Assembly (NCBI RefSeq): GCF_013106755.1
Contig: NZ_WHPF01000009.1
Coordinates: 124,001-188,000, forward strand
Source: Limnovirga soli
Lineage (GTDB): Bacteria > Bacteroidota > Bacteroidia > Chitinophagales > Chitinophagaceae
Direction of reading: 5' to 3'
Length of the DNA: 64,000 bases
Positions 51,187 through 60,702 of the stretch are shown here, piece after piece. Numbering within the stretch: the stretch's first letter is position 1; each line of letters begins with the position of its first letter. A program made the position numbers and the translations under genes. Under the pieces are notes generated by a model. The model had not been told where the DNA came from and searched no databases. It saw nothing but the letters and a program-made list of their open reading frames with translations.

Positions 51187-51676
51187 CTTTTTAGCTAAAA
51201 CAACATGTATAATACCAGCAGTGGCATATAATGGCATCGCCTCTTGCGTCGCAATCCTTTCATCTGTAGCAAATAAAGCAGCAAAAATTAATGCCATCAC
51301 CCACGCATTTTTAACAAGTGTAAGATGATTACTATTACAGTTTTTAGTATATGCTAGAAGTCGTTTGGCCAACATAAGAGCAATTTATTTGGCCTGAAAA
51401 AACACTTTTTAGTTTGCCTTAGCCGATTAGCCTGTAATTTCAAGGTCTAAATACCTGTTATTACTAAATTCGAAATTTGTTAAATTCTTAAACAAGACCT
51501 CATTAGTTTGAGGAGCAAAAAGCCTTAAAAAATTTGATAATTTCTATTTTAATACTAAAATGGTAAATATTATCTAAGGTAACCCATCTTTTAACAAATT
51601 TTTAGTTAACAATTCCTTAACATTAAGTCAATGTGTAGTAAACACACAACACCCACCTTTGCAAAAAAATACAGTT
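51187..51676. other. 490-base gap before the large TonB receptor
   Basis: Repeat copy 25 lies at its left end. The rest is AT-rich with TGTGT-AGTAA-ACACA (51632-51646), a small dyad, and CACCTTTGC (51653-51661), a possible -7 box about 16 bases before the ATG at 51677. No gene recognised. Confidence 0.5.
51208..51262 (-). repeat. Dispersed intergenic repeat, copy 25 (variant)
   Basis: Inverted: GAAAGGATTGCGACGCAAGAGGCGATGCCA keeps the core TGCGACGCA but has a different flank, shared with copy 28 (GATTGCGACGCAAGAGG). Tail CTGGTATTATAC. Confidence 0.65.
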
Positions 51677-54600
51677 ATGCGAAAATCAGTAAACAAGATT
51701 TTGGGTATTTTTCTGTTTTTGGGGCTGGCTATAGCTTCATTTGCACAGGAAACTACTTCAGACATTATTGGTGTAGTTACCGATAATGGAAATGCGATTG
51801 GTGGTGCCACCATTACTGCATTGCACGTGCCAACAGGTACCAAATATGTAACTACCAGTCGTAAGGATGGCCGTTACAATCTTCCCAACCTTAAAATTGG
51901 CGGACCATACACAATTACTGTAAGCTATGTTGGTTTTAAAGCAGAACCTCAGGAAAATGTATCCCTGCTATTAGGTCAGGAATACAAAGCCGATTTTGCT
52001 TTGGTGGCCGATTCAAAAAGCCTTACCGAAGTAGTTGTATCAGCTGTAAGCCAAAATAAAATTTTCAATAACAGCCGTACAGGTAGTCAGGAAATCATCA
52101 GTCGTTCACAAATTGAAAGACTGCCTACTATTAACCGTTCTTTACAGGATTTTACCAAATTAACCCCTTCTGCCAATGGTTTAAGCTTTGGTGGCCGTAA
52201 TGGTGCTTATAATAATATCACTGTAGATGGTGCCAACTTTAATAACGCATTTGGTTTGTCTGGTACCTTAGGTGGCCAAACAAATTCTCAGCCTATTTCA
52301 TTGGATGCGATAGAACAAATTCAGGTAAATATTTCTCCTTTTGACGTTAGACAAGGTGGTTTTTCCGGTGCTGGTGTAAACTCAGTTACCCGCAGTGGTA
52401 CCAATCAGGTAAAAGGAACTGTGTATACTTATTTAAAAGGCCCGGGTACACAAGGTTATAATGTAAGAACAGCAGAAATACCAAAACAGCAATTCGATTA
52501 TAGCTTAAATGGTTTTGCCTTTGGTGGTGCACTGGTAAAAAATAAATTATTCTATTTTGTTAGTGCAGAACAGGAACGTGTAACTACACCAGCTACCAGC
52601 TATATTGCATCAGATGCAAATAACCAGCCTAACCCAGCTTCTGTATCTTTAGCTAACGCAGATACTTTGAATAAATTAAAGCAGTTTTTGATAGATACTT
52701 ATGGTTATAATCCAGGTGAATATCAGGGTTATAGTTATAAAACAAAAAGTGATAAGTTAACTGCAAAGATTGATTGGAATATCAATACAAAAAACACTTT
52801 CACTATCAAGTATAACTATCTTAAATCTTCAAGAGAAATTGCTGCAAGTAACAGTGGTGCCCCAGGCGGAAACAGACAGCCAGGAGCTACCAGTTTACCT
52901 TTTAGTGGTAGTGGTTATGTTATCAACAATAATTTCAATATCCTTATTGCAGAGTTAAACACCCGTTTTAACAACAGGATGTCTAATAAATTGCAGGTTG
53001 GTATCACACAACTTAGAGATTTCAGGGCCAGCCTTGCAGGTGCTGATTTTCCATTGGTGGATATTATGAATGGTCAGGGACAAACCTATACTTCTTTTGG
53101 TTATGAGCCATTTACTTATAACAACGTATTGAATACTGATATCATTCAGTTCTCTGACATCTTTACTATGTATAAAGGGTCACACGAATTAACTTTTGGT
53201 ACACAGAATTATATTAAGAAATTCAAAAACGGCTTTGCTCCAAATTATCAGGGTGTATACCGTTTTAACACACTTACTGATTTTTATAATAGCGCTATTA
53301 ATGGAGCAGCTAATGCTACCAGTTATAATTTGCAATATGCTGTTACAAAAGATGGTTCTTTCCCATTTGCTAAAATTGGTTCTACTGAATTAGGTTTCTT
53401 TGCACAAGACAAATGGAGGGTGAATAATAAATTTACTCTTACCTATGGTTTACGTGTTGATTTACCCATTTTCAAAGACCAATTTGAATCTAACCCATAT
53501 GTACCTGCACTTACCTTCCGCGATGGTAAAAAATATGATGTGGGTCTAAAACCAGGTACCAATCCTTTATTCTCTCCAAGAGTTGGTTTTAACTGGGATG
53601 TAACCGGTGATAAGAAAACCCAGGTGCGTGGTGGTGTTGGTATTTTTGCTGGTCCTCCTCCATTTGTATGGATTAGTAACCAGGCAAGTAACAATGGTGT
53701 ACAGTTTGGTTCTTTCTCTAAAACCAATGTTGCTTTTAGCGAAGATGTAAATACATACAGACCAAGTGCTACTGCAGAGAATACCTCATATAACCTGGTA
53801 TTTACCGATAAGGATTTCAAATATCCTCAGGCATTAAAAGCCAGTCTGGCTATTGATAGAAAATTGCCTGGTAATGTAGTAGCTACATTAGAAGCAACTT
53901 ATTCTAAAGATATTGATGCCGTATACTTCCAAAATGTAAACTTACCTTCTACCGGTAAAGCATTTGTTGGTTCAGATCCAAGAATCCGTTACGATAGTAC
54001 TAAAATTTGGGGTGGTAAACCAACTGCAAGTGTTACCAATCCTAATATCAGCAATGCTATCTTGATGACGAATGCTAACGAAGGTTATGCATACAATATC
54101 ACTTTCCAGTTGCAAAAAACCATGCGTAATTTTTACGCCAGTATTGCCTACACTTACAGCAACTCTAAATCATTAAATGATGGTGGTTCTATTGCTGCAA
54201 GTATGTGGAGAGACAGACCAGTACAAGGCGATCCTAATGCTATTGAATTAGGCTATGCTAACTTTTACCAGCCTCACCGTGTAATTGCTTCTGCTTCTTA
54301 CCGTTTTGAGTATGGCAAACATTATGCAACTTCAATAGGTTTAATTTTTGAAGCTGCACCAGCAGGTGTTGGTTCATTTACCTATAATGGCGACGCTAAT
54401 AACGATGGTACAGGTGGTAATAACGACCTTATCTATATTCCTAAAGATGCTACTGATATTGTACTTGTACCAGTTAATACCGGTGGCGGTACAATTACTG
54501 ATACAAGAACGCCTGCTCAAATCTATGCACAGTTAAACAACTTTATCAAGCAAGATCCTTATTTAAGTGCACACCGTGGTGAGGTTGCAGCCCGTAATGC

Positions 54601-54952
54601 AGCAGTATTGCCTTTCTACAAACGTTTAGATCTTAATATTACACAGGATATTTATTTCTTTACCGGTAAAGAGAAAAACAAACACACTTTACGCCTTACT
54701 TTCGATCTTATTAACGCTGGTAACTTTGTTAATAAAAACTGGGGCATCGCTAAACAATTCACTTCTACTTCATTCCTTAAGTACGAAGGTTTAGTGCCAT
54801 CAGCAGATCCTAATAATGCAGGTAAACCACGTTTCTCTTTCCCTTATGTGGATCCATCTAACCAAATTCCGTTGGTTAACAGCTATACTGATAATACAAG
54901 TATATTTTCACGTTGGCAGGGCCAATTTGGTATCCGTTATATCTTTAATTAA
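51677..54952 (+). CDS. TonB-dependent receptor, Oar-like
   Basis: 1091 residues from the ATG at 51677; an in-frame TTG lies at 51659. Signal peptide MRKSVNKILGIFLFLGLAIASFAQ, then carboxypeptidase-regulatory-like sandwich (IIGVVTDNGNAIGGATITALHVPTGTKYVTTSRKDGRYNLPNLKIGGPYTITV). The plug follows (RSLQDFTKLTPSANG, GRNGAYNNITVDGANFNNAFGLSG, AIEQIQVNISPFDVRQGGFSGAGVNSVTRSG), then a barrel ending in IFN. The long plug with 'NNxTVDG' and 'DVRxGGFSGxxVNSVTRSG' is typical of Oar-type proteins, which are less well understood than SusC. No SusD gene follows. Outer-membrane receptor, substrate unknown. Confidence 0.95.
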   Translation: MRKSVNKILGIFLFLGLAIASFAQETTSDIIGVVTDNGNAIGGATITALHVPTGTKYVTTSRKDGRYNLPNLKIGGPYTITVSYVGFKAEPQENVSLLLGQEYKADFALVADSKSLTEVVVSAVSQNKIFNNSRTGSQEIISRSQIERLPTINRSLQDFTKLTPSANGLSFGGRNGAYNNITVDGANFNNAFGLSGTLGGQTNSQPISLDAIEQIQVNISPFDVRQGGFSGAGVNSVTRSGTNQVKGTVYTYLKGPGTQGYNVRTAEIPKQQFDYSLNGFAFGGALVKNKLFYFVSAEQERVTTPATSYIASDANNQPNPASVSLANADTLNKLKQFLIDTYGYNPGEYQGYSYKTKSDKLTAKIDWNINTKNTFTIKYNYLKSSREIAASNSGAPGGNRQPGATSLPFSGSGYVINNNFNILIAELNTRFNNRMSNKLQVGITQLRDFRASLAGADFPLVDIMNGQGQTYTSFGYEPFTYNNVLNTDIIQFSDIFTMYKGSHELTFGTQNYIKKFKNGFAPNYQGVYRFNTLTDFYNSAINGAANATSYNLQYAVTKDGSFPFAKIGSTELGFFAQDKWRVNNKFTLTYGLRVDLPIFKDQFESNPYVPALTFRDGKKYDVGLKPGTNPLFSPRVGFNWDVTGDKKTQVRGGVGIFAGPPPFVWISNQASNNGVQFGSFSKTNVAFSEDVNTYRPSATAENTSYNLVFTDKDFKYPQALKASLAIDRKLPGNVVATLEATYSKDIDAVYFQNVNLPSTGKAFVGSDPRIRYDSTKIWGGKPTASVTNPNISNAILMTNANEGYAYNITFQLQKTMRNFYASIAYTYSNSKSLNDGGSIAASMWRDRPVQGDPNAIELGYANFYQPHRVIASASYRFEYGKHYATSIGLIFEAAPAGVGSFTYNGDANNDGTGGNNDLIYIPKDATDIVLVPVNTGGGTITDTRTPAQIYAQLNNFIKQDPYLSAHRGEVAARNAAVLPFYKRLDLNITQDIYFFTGKEKNKHTLRLTFDLINAGNFVNKNWGIAKQFTSTSFLKYEGLVPSADPNNAGKPRFSFPYVDPSNQIPLVNSYTDNTSIFSRWQGQFGIRYIFN

Positions 54953-54977
54953 CAGTTATCAAATCAACTATTATAAA

Positions 54978-55010
54978 GCGACCGTCTGCAAAGGCGGTCG
55001 CATTTTTTTT
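54978..55010 (+). terminator. Terminator of the Oar-like receptor gene
   Basis: GCGACCGTC / GGCGGTCGC (9 bp, one G-T pair) with loop TGCAAA, then A and nine T. Confidence 0.9.
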
Positions 55011-55063
55011 TGTACCAGGCTGTAGTATAGAAATCAGGCTTTTCTTGCGTCGCACTCTTGTAC
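55003..55063 (-). repeat. Dispersed intergenic repeat, copy 26
   Basis: Inverted: head GTACAAGAGTGCGACGCAA, GAAAAGCCTG, tail GCCTGGTACAAAAAAAAA. Partner of copy 27; the inner ends ATGGGCT (55077-55083) and AGCCCAT (55101-55107) also pair. Confidence 0.8.
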
Positions 55064-55119
55064 TTTCAGCGCTTTAATGGGCTTGCAGCAACCGGTAAAC
55101 AGCCCATGCCAGTTCCATA

Positions 55120-55179
55120 GCACAAGTGTGCGACGCAAGTACAGCTGCACAAAGCTGTACAGCATGGCTCAAAAAAAAT
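55120..55179 (+). repeat. Dispersed intergenic repeat, copy 27
   Basis: Head GCACAAGTGTGCGACGCAA, GTACAGCTGC, tail CATGGCTCAAAAAAAATA. Inverted partner of copy 26; the two outer ends also match (TGTACCAGGCTGTA against TACAGCATGGCTCA). Confidence 0.8.
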
Positions 55180-55254
55180 AAGTTATTTTTTGCCTTTTAA
55201 TTATGTGTTCATAAAATCAGATTGATGTATTATTGCGCACTTTAAACCCGTAAT

Positions 55255-58137
55255 ATGCATTTGGGAAAACCAAAATCATCAGTTAGTAAAAAGCAAACCT
55301 CTACACCAGGATTGCTTATTGATGTTAGTGGCAAAACCGGCAAGCCTGTTCATGTAAAAGGGTTGATAGTGCACCAGCAAAACGGCAGCAGGGATATTAA
55401 AGTATTTCCATTAACCGGCACCTATTCTATGTTGCCATTTAAATACCTGCCTGCTGCTGTATATGCAGTAGTAGAAGCATTTGCACAGGAAAAAATATTT
55501 GCGGCCTGGCAAAAAAACTATCCTTTGCAAAAGGCTGTAGCCATTCACGAGTTGCCATATAACCAACTGCGCAATCACCAGTACGGGTTATTTAGTAATA
55601 TAAAGCCATACGTTTCACTTATCACCTGGTTTTATCAGGCGGTAGATGATATGCTTATTACCACAACTGTGCTAAAACCTGCAGTGCTAAGCAATTATTT
55701 GCCCGTATTGTCATTTGTATGTATCCGTTTGCCACATGGTCGTATACGCATATTGGCCATGGTAAATATTAATGATGTTAGCTACCATGCATCCGATTTT
55801 AAACAGCATGATTTTTTATTGCAAAGCAAGGCAGAATTTTTTTTATTAAAACCCGAAGATGCAGATACCCTGGGCCAGTTTCCTAACGGGTTTATGGATA
55901 CTACCGAAAAGGAATGGCCTGCATTTATGCAACAGGTGGTACAGCCGCTGGCTACCAGATACGAGGTAAATACCAGGGCAGTTATTAAGGTAGAAGAAAT
56001 AGAAACCCAGCCGCAATGTAAACTGTATTTAAGTGAACTAAATAATAGTTTTTTAATGCTGCGCATGCATTGGCAGTATGGCGAATATGAGCTGGAAAAT
56101 GCCCCCGAAAAAGTTACGGTACTTACTAATGAAACCGGTGAAATACATATTAAACGGGCTATTGAGGAAGAGCAAACTATACTGGGTTTTATACGCAGCT
56201 GCCACAAAAAATTTGAACAACAACGTAACGATTATTTTTATCTGTCGTTTGATGAAGCTGCCAAAAGCCAGTGGTTTGTAAAATTTTACCGTAAGCTTAT
56301 CGATAAAGATATACCTGTATATGGAATGGAGCACCTGCAACATTTCAGGTATAATTTGCATACGCCTGTAATTACGGTTACGCATAAGGGTAATGGTATA
56401 GATTGGTTTGATTTACAGGTAACCATTGCTTATGGTGATGAGCAGGTAGCGCTGGCCGATTTACAAAAGGCCATTTTTAACAGGCAGTCTTTTTTATTGT
56501 TAAAAGATGGCACAATTGGCGCCATACCAGAAGAATGGCTAACGCAATATGCATTGCTATTCCGGTTGGGGAAAACTGATAAAAACTCCTTACGCCTCTC
56601 TAAAGTACATTGGTCTGTTTTGCAAAGCATGGGTGGTGATGATACTATTGCCAACCAGGTAATACCTCTATCTCAACGGGAAAAATGGAATCGCGTACAG
56701 GAAGCTGATGAATCCGTTTTTGAATTACCCAAACAAATAAATGCCAGTTTAAGAGATTACCAGAAAGCTGGTTATAACTGGATGGCATTATTGGATGAAA
56801 TGCAATGGGGCGGCTGCCTGGCCGATGATATGGGTTTGGGCAAAACATTGCAAACCATCACATTTTTGCAGCATATTGTAAATAAATACCCGGATGAAAA
56901 GCATTTGATTATTTGCCCAACCTCGCTGTTATATAATTGGGAAAATGAATTGAAAAAATTTGCACCTCAATTAACATTTATTATTCACCATGGCCCGCAG
57001 CGTGTTTGTGATATTACTACATGGCAGCCGTATAATATAATTATCAGTAGTTATGGAACCGTACGCAGCGATATTGAATTATTGCAAGATTATTTTTTTG
57101 GTTATATAGTACTTGATGAAAGCCACTCTATTAAAAACCCCGTTTCTCAGGTAACAAAAGCTGTTCAATTGTTGCAAAGTAGAAACCGGATTATTTTAAG
57201 CGGTACACCCATTCAAAATAACACCTTCGATTTATATGCACAGATGCATTTTCTTAACCCCGGTTTATTAGGTAGCAGGGAGTTTTTTAAAGCAGAATTT
57301 GCCAACCCAATAGACAAGTTTGGCAATAAAGAAAAGGCGGCACAATTACGTAAAATAATATATCCGTTTTTATTAAGGAGAACCAAAGAACAGGTAGCCA
57401 AAGACCTGCCTTCAAAAACCGAAATTACCCTTTGGTGCGAAATGGGCGCTGCTCAACGTAAAGTATATGATGCGGTAAAAAATTATTATCGCGATAGTTT
57501 GTTAAACCGAATTGAACAGGAGGGGGTAGGCAAAAATGCTATTTATATACTGGAAGGCTTAACCAGATTAAGACAGGTATGTAATGCCCCTCAATTACTA
57601 AAAGATGAAAATATTGCAATTACTGAATCGGTAAAGATGGATGAATTGCTAAGCGAGCTGGAAGAAAATATTGGTAACCATAAAGTGCTGGTGTTTTCTC
57701 AGTTTACAGGTATGCTGCAATTAATTGCAAGGGCTATGGAAGAACGTTTCATTCCTTATTTGTATTTAGATGGCGGTACGCCTGCTGATAAAAGAAATGA
57801 ATTGGTACAACAGTTTCAAACAAAAGCAGATGAGCAGGTTTTTTTGATAAGCTTAAAAGCGGGTGGCGTTGGCTTAACCCTTACCGCTGCCGATTATGTG
57901 TACCTGGTAGACCCCTGGTGGAACCCTGCCGCAGAACAGCAGGCTATTGACCGTACCCACCGCATAGGGCAGCAAAATAAAGTGTTTGCCTATAAAATGA
58001 TTTGCAAAGACACTGTTGAAGAAAAAATACTGGCTTTGCAAGAGCGCAAAAAAAGCCTTGCCGATGATCTGATTAGTGAGGAAACAGGTTTTGTAAAAAA
58101 ACTAACAGCAGACGATATTAGCTTCTTGTTTAGTTGA
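55255..58137 (+). CDS. SNF2/SWI2-family helicase-like ATPase
   Basis: 960 residues. The first 480 residues (start MHLGKPKSSVSKKQTST) are unrecognised and probably form the accessory N-terminal region of the bacterial Snf2 'SNF2_assoc' type. The ATPase core starts near LRDYQKAGYNWMALLDEMQWGGCLADDMGLGKTLQTI (Walker A GLGKT at about 527-531). It continues with DESH (about 621-624) in IVLDESHSIKNP, LSGTPIQNNTFDLYAQM, LLRRTKEQVAKDLPSK, then the C-lobe FSQFTGMLQLI, FLISLKAGGVGLTLTAADYVYLVDPWWNPAAEQQAIDRTHRIGQ. A double-stranded DNA translocase whose cellular role is uncertain (transcription recycling as in RapA is one possibility). No nearby modification genes suggest a defence system. Confidence 0.93.
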   Translation: MHLGKPKSSVSKKQTSTPGLLIDVSGKTGKPVHVKGLIVHQQNGSRDIKVFPLTGTYSMLPFKYLPAAVYAVVEAFAQEKIFAAWQKNYPLQKAVAIHELPYNQLRNHQYGLFSNIKPYVSLITWFYQAVDDMLITTTVLKPAVLSNYLPVLSFVCIRLPHGRIRILAMVNINDVSYHASDFKQHDFLLQSKAEFFLLKPEDADTLGQFPNGFMDTTEKEWPAFMQQVVQPLATRYEVNTRAVIKVEEIETQPQCKLYLSELNNSFLMLRMHWQYGEYELENAPEKVTVLTNETGEIHIKRAIEEEQTILGFIRSCHKKFEQQRNDYFYLSFDEAAKSQWFVKFYRKLIDKDIPVYGMEHLQHFRYNLHTPVITVTHKGNGIDWFDLQVTIAYGDEQVALADLQKAIFNRQSFLLLKDGTIGAIPEEWLTQYALLFRLGKTDKNSLRLSKVHWSVLQSMGGDDTIANQVIPLSQREKWNRVQEADESVFELPKQINASLRDYQKAGYNWMALLDEMQWGGCLADDMGLGKTLQTITFLQHIVNKYPDEKHLIICPTSLLYNWENELKKFAPQLTFIIHHGPQRVCDITTWQPYNIIISSYGTVRSDIELLQDYFFGYIVLDESHSIKNPVSQVTKAVQLLQSRNRIILSGTPIQNNTFDLYAQMHFLNPGLLGSREFFKAEFANPIDKFGNKEKAAQLRKIIYPFLLRRTKEQVAKDLPSKTEITLWCEMGAAQRKVYDAVKNYYRDSLLNRIEQEGVGKNAIYILEGLTRLRQVCNAPQLLKDENIAITESVKMDELLSELEENIGNHKVLVFSQFTGMLQLIARAMEERFIPYLYLDGGTPADKRNELVQQFQTKADEQVFLISLKAGGVGLTLTAADYVYLVDPWWNPAAEQQAIDRTHRIGQQNKVFAYKMICKDTVEEKILALQERKKSLADDLISEETGFVKKLTADDISFLFS

Positions 58138-58270
58138 TGCAGGTTAAACACTGTATTCTTAAAGCACAAATTTTGTCTGCAGAAAAATAGCGTATTTACC
58201 CGCCTTAAAATTTTCGCAACGCCGCTATTATGGTGAAATATGTGCTACCTTACTATGGAAATTGTTCGCC

Positions 58271-59089
58271 ATGGAAACCATTATAGCCTATTTTGAACAT
58301 ATTCCATCCTTGCACCGTACTTTGATTTTGGCAGGAGGTATTAGTTTTTTTTGGTTGCTGGAACTGGCGGCTCCCTTATTTTCATTTAACTACAATAAAT
58401 GGAAACACGCCGGCGTAAACCTTTTTTTTACACTTACTACTATCGTCATCAATTTTGCCTTTGCTTATTTATTGGTATTATGCAGCGATTGGTGTGTACA
58501 GCATAAAATGGGTTTTTTGCAGGGTATTGCTATGCCACTTTGGGTACAACTTGTATTGGGTTTACTGTTGTTGGATTTAATTGGAGCCTATTGTATACAC
58601 CTGATAGAACACAAAGTAAAATGGATGTGGAAATTTCATATGGTGCATCATGCAGATACGCATGTAGATACAACCACCGCCAACAGGCACCACCCTGGCG
58701 AAAGTGTTTTTAGGGCCGTATTTGCTATCATTGCAGTTTGTATTACCGGTGCTCCCATATGGCTGGTAATGTTATACCAAACGCTAAGTGCCGTATTATC
58801 TCAATTTAACCACGCCAATATTAAAATTCCGGCAAAGCTTGATGCTATTGCCTCATGGCTTATTGTTACACCTGGCATGCATCGGATACATCACCATTAT
58901 ATGCGGCCGGAAACAGATACCAACTATGGTAATATTTTTTCTTTTTGGGACAGGCTATTTGGTACTTACCATTTTACCCCGCCGGCTAGTATTAAGTATG
59001 GGCTGGATGTTTTACAGGGCCGCAAAGACGAGGATATTGCCGCTCAACTAAAACTTCCTTTTGATAAAACAATCGCAACAGACTATTAA
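58271..59089 (+). CDS. Sterol desaturase / fatty acid hydroxylase family protein
   Basis: 272 residues from ATG 58271; a TTG at 58262 adds three. Four membrane helices and the di-iron histidine clusters of the family: HLIEHKVKWMWKFHMVHHAD (H-x-x-E-H and H-x-x-H-H), TTTANRHHPGE, and MHRIHHHYMRP (H-x-x-H-H) near residue 205. It would hydroxylate or desaturate a lipid tail at the membrane. Substrate not evident; in Bacteroidota such genes occur for sphingolipid- or carotenoid-like lipids, an inference only. Converges with the NadR-like gene. Confidence 0.9.
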   Translation: METIIAYFEHIPSLHRTLILAGGISFFWLLELAAPLFSFNYNKWKHAGVNLFFTLTTIVINFAFAYLLVLCSDWCVQHKMGFLQGIAMPLWVQLVLGLLLLDLIGAYCIHLIEHKVKWMWKFHMVHHADTHVDTTTANRHHPGESVFRAVFAIIAVCITGAPIWLVMLYQTLSAVLSQFNHANIKIPAKLDAIASWLIVTPGMHRIHHHYMRPETDTNYGNIFSFWDRLFGTYHFTPPASIKYGLDVLQGRKDEDIAAQLKLPFDKTIATDY

Positions 59090-59130
59090 CTACAATATCT
59101 GTTTTATTGTTTTATGGCTGCCATAAAAGT

Positions 59131-59197
59131 GGAACGATAAAGTGATTGCGACGCAAGAGGTGATGCTTTATAAACTATAGCTGGTATTATTTTTTAC
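59131..59197 (+). repeat. Dispersed intergenic repeat, copy 28 (variant)
   Basis: GATTGCGACGCAAGAGGTGATGC has the same changed head as copy 25. GGCTGCCATAAAAGTGGAACG upstream recurs at copy 29. Tail CTGGTATTATTTTTT. Confidence 0.65.
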
Positions 59198-59200
59198 TCC

Positions 59201-59737
59201 TTAAAGGCAATATTTTTCAACTGCAGTAATGGCTTTTTGTAATCGCTCTTCGTAATTGCCGCTAATATCAACCCAGGGGGTTTGTTGGTTAATTAGCAGG
59301 TCTTTATAAATATGATAAAGCTCTTGCCTGGGCCCCTCGTTGGGGTATTCCCTTAAATCGTCTTTTACCCAGGGTAAATCTATATTGCACAACAAATACA
59401 AATCATATTTGCGTTGGCCAATTTCATCCAGAATTTGTGTATGGCACTTGCCAAATACATACTCGCACCAAACTTTCATCACATACATATCAGTATCTAT
59501 AAAAAGTAATGGCTGGTTATTGGAGTGGGCAGAATTTGTATGTTCACTTTCTAATTCCAGCTGGCCTTGGGCAATGCTAAGCAAATCGTTAAAGTCGTAC
59601 TCTGTGCCATATTTGGTTAGGTATTCCCGTGCATACTCAGGGCACCAAAGGGTATTAAATTGTGCCGCCAGTTGTGCGCTTAGCGTGCTTTTTCCGGTAC
59701 TTTCCGGGCCAATAATTACAATTTTTTTTACCTGCAT
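59201..59737 (-). CDS. NadR-like ATP-binding kinase, predicted ribosylnicotinamide kinase
   Basis: 178 residues. Walker A at the N-terminus (IVIIGPESTGKSTLSAQLA, residues about 7-25), then CPEYAREYL, LLFIDTDMYVMKVWCEYVFG, and YDLYLLCNIDLPWVKDDLREYPNEG-R, matching the kinase domain of NadR without its regulatory N-terminal and NMN adenylyltransferase domains. Predicted to phosphorylate nicotinamide riboside to NMN in the cytoplasm. PnuC is encoded 20 bases upstream on the same strand, giving an uptake-plus-trapping pair for NAD salvage. Confidence 0.85.
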   Translation of the reverse strand: MQVKKIVIIGPESTGKSTLSAQLAAQFNTLWCPEYAREYLTKYGTEYDFNDLLSIAQGQLELESEHTNSAHSNNQPLLFIDTDMYVMKVWCEYVFGKCHTQILDEIGQRKYDLYLLCNIDLPWVKDDLREYPNEGPRQELYHIYKDLLINQQTPWVDISGNYEERLQKAITAVEKYCL

Positions 59738-59757
59738 GGTATGTATTAATTAAGGGA

Positions 59758-60399
59758 TTATGCCAAAGTTATGTTGGAATGCTGGGCTGCACTTTTTTTG
59801 CGCCATTCCATTAATCCGCCAAATGCCAGCACCAATAATATAATGTAATAAACGCTGGTAAAGGTATAGCCTTTTACAAAGTATAAGGGCACCGAAGCAA
59901 AATCGGTTAATATCCACCATATCCAGCTTTCTACTTTTTTGCGGGCCATTAGCCACATGCCGGTATATGCGGTGGCACTTGCAAAAGCATCGGCCCAGGG
60001 TATGGCACCCGGTGCAAATGTGTTTTTAATATAGGTAAGTGCAAAAAACAAAGCAATATAAAATGCCCCAAAAAATGCTAATTGCTGTATCCACTCCCTG
60101 GCCGATGAGCTGGTAATATTTACCACCAGTTGTTGTTGCTCATCTTTTTTAGTCCATAAAATCCAGCCATAAATACTCATTACCGTGTAATAAAAATTTA
60201 CACTGGCTTCTCCAAACAAATGCCCTTCTACTGATATCCATATATAAATAATGGTATTAATTAAACCAATTGGGTAAACCAGTATATTTTCTTTTTTGCT
60301 GTACCAAACACTGGCTATGCCTGTAAAAACAGCTATATATTCAAGCCAGCCGGTGGTTTGCATGCCGGCAATAAATTGACTAATTATCTCTTGTACCAT
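59758..60399 (-). CDS. pnuC: Nicotinamide riboside transporter PnuC family protein
   Basis: 213 residues, seven membrane helices. The family pattern is clear: the N-terminal WLEYIAVFTGIASVWYSKKENILVYPIGLINTIIYIWISVEGHLFGEASVNFYYTVMSIYGWILW, and later TAYTGMWLMARKKVESWIWWILTDFASVPLYFVKGYTFTSVYYIILL. PnuC proteins move vitamin-type substrates by facilitated diffusion. The neighbouring NadR-like kinase points to nicotinamide riboside; a thiamine-type PnuT is the alternative but has no thiamine genes beside it. Confidence 0.88.
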   Translation of the reverse strand: MVQEIISQFIAGMQTTGWLEYIAVFTGIASVWYSKKENILVYPIGLINTIIYIWISVEGHLFGEASVNFYYTVMSIYGWILWTKKDEQQQLVVNITSSSAREWIQQLAFFGAFYIALFFALTYIKNTFAPGAIPWADAFASATAYTGMWLMARKKVESWIWWILTDFASVPLYFVKGYTFTSVYYIILLVLAFGGLMEWRKKSAAQHSNITLA

Positions 60400-60473
60400 G
60401 GTTGCATGAAGATATGCCAGCTGTGCGTTTACGCAAAAGAATTCATGAGTTATGCTATTGCCGGTATGTAGAA

Positions 60474-60538
60474 TTTTTTATGTGCCGGGCATTTAAAACT
60501 TATGGCATCGGCACTTGCGTCGCACACTGCGGCGTTCC
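60474..60538 (-). repeat. Dispersed intergenic repeat, copy 29 (head changed)
   Basis: Inverted: GTGGAACG-CCGC-AGTGTGCGACGCAAG, then TGCCGATGCCA, tail GCCCGGCACATAAAAAATT. GCCATAAAAGTGGAACG upstream is shared with copy 28. Confidence 0.7.
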
Positions 60539-60644
60539 ACTTTTATGGCAACAAATCAAGGGATTTTTTTATTTTAAATACCGCCATAGTTACAAAGCAA
60601 AAGCATGGTGCAAAAGAAAACGGCATTGCCTGCATTTGTATCAA

Positions 60645-60676
60645 TAAAAAAGCACCCCTTTTATAGAGGGATGCTT
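60645..60676 (-). terminator. Terminator of the Nfu gene
   Basis: AAGCATCCC / GGGGTGCTT (9 bp with a G-T pair) around TCTATAAAA. Read on the minus strand it is followed by TTTTTATT, 27 bases past the stop codon. Confidence 0.8.
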
Positions 60677-60702
60677 GTTTATTAACGGGGAAACAAACTT
60701 GC

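Larger units (their letters stand above)
54953..55254. other. 302-base gap between receptor and helicase genes
   Basis: Holds the terminator (54978) and the best-formed inverted pair of dispersed repeats (copies 26 and 27), whose outer ends carry T and A tracts. Confidence 0.6.

Noticed and set aside
60400-60702. Riboswitch upstream of pnuC
   Set aside because: Only a dispersed repeat is visible; no TPP-box or NAD-type aptamer pattern recognised.
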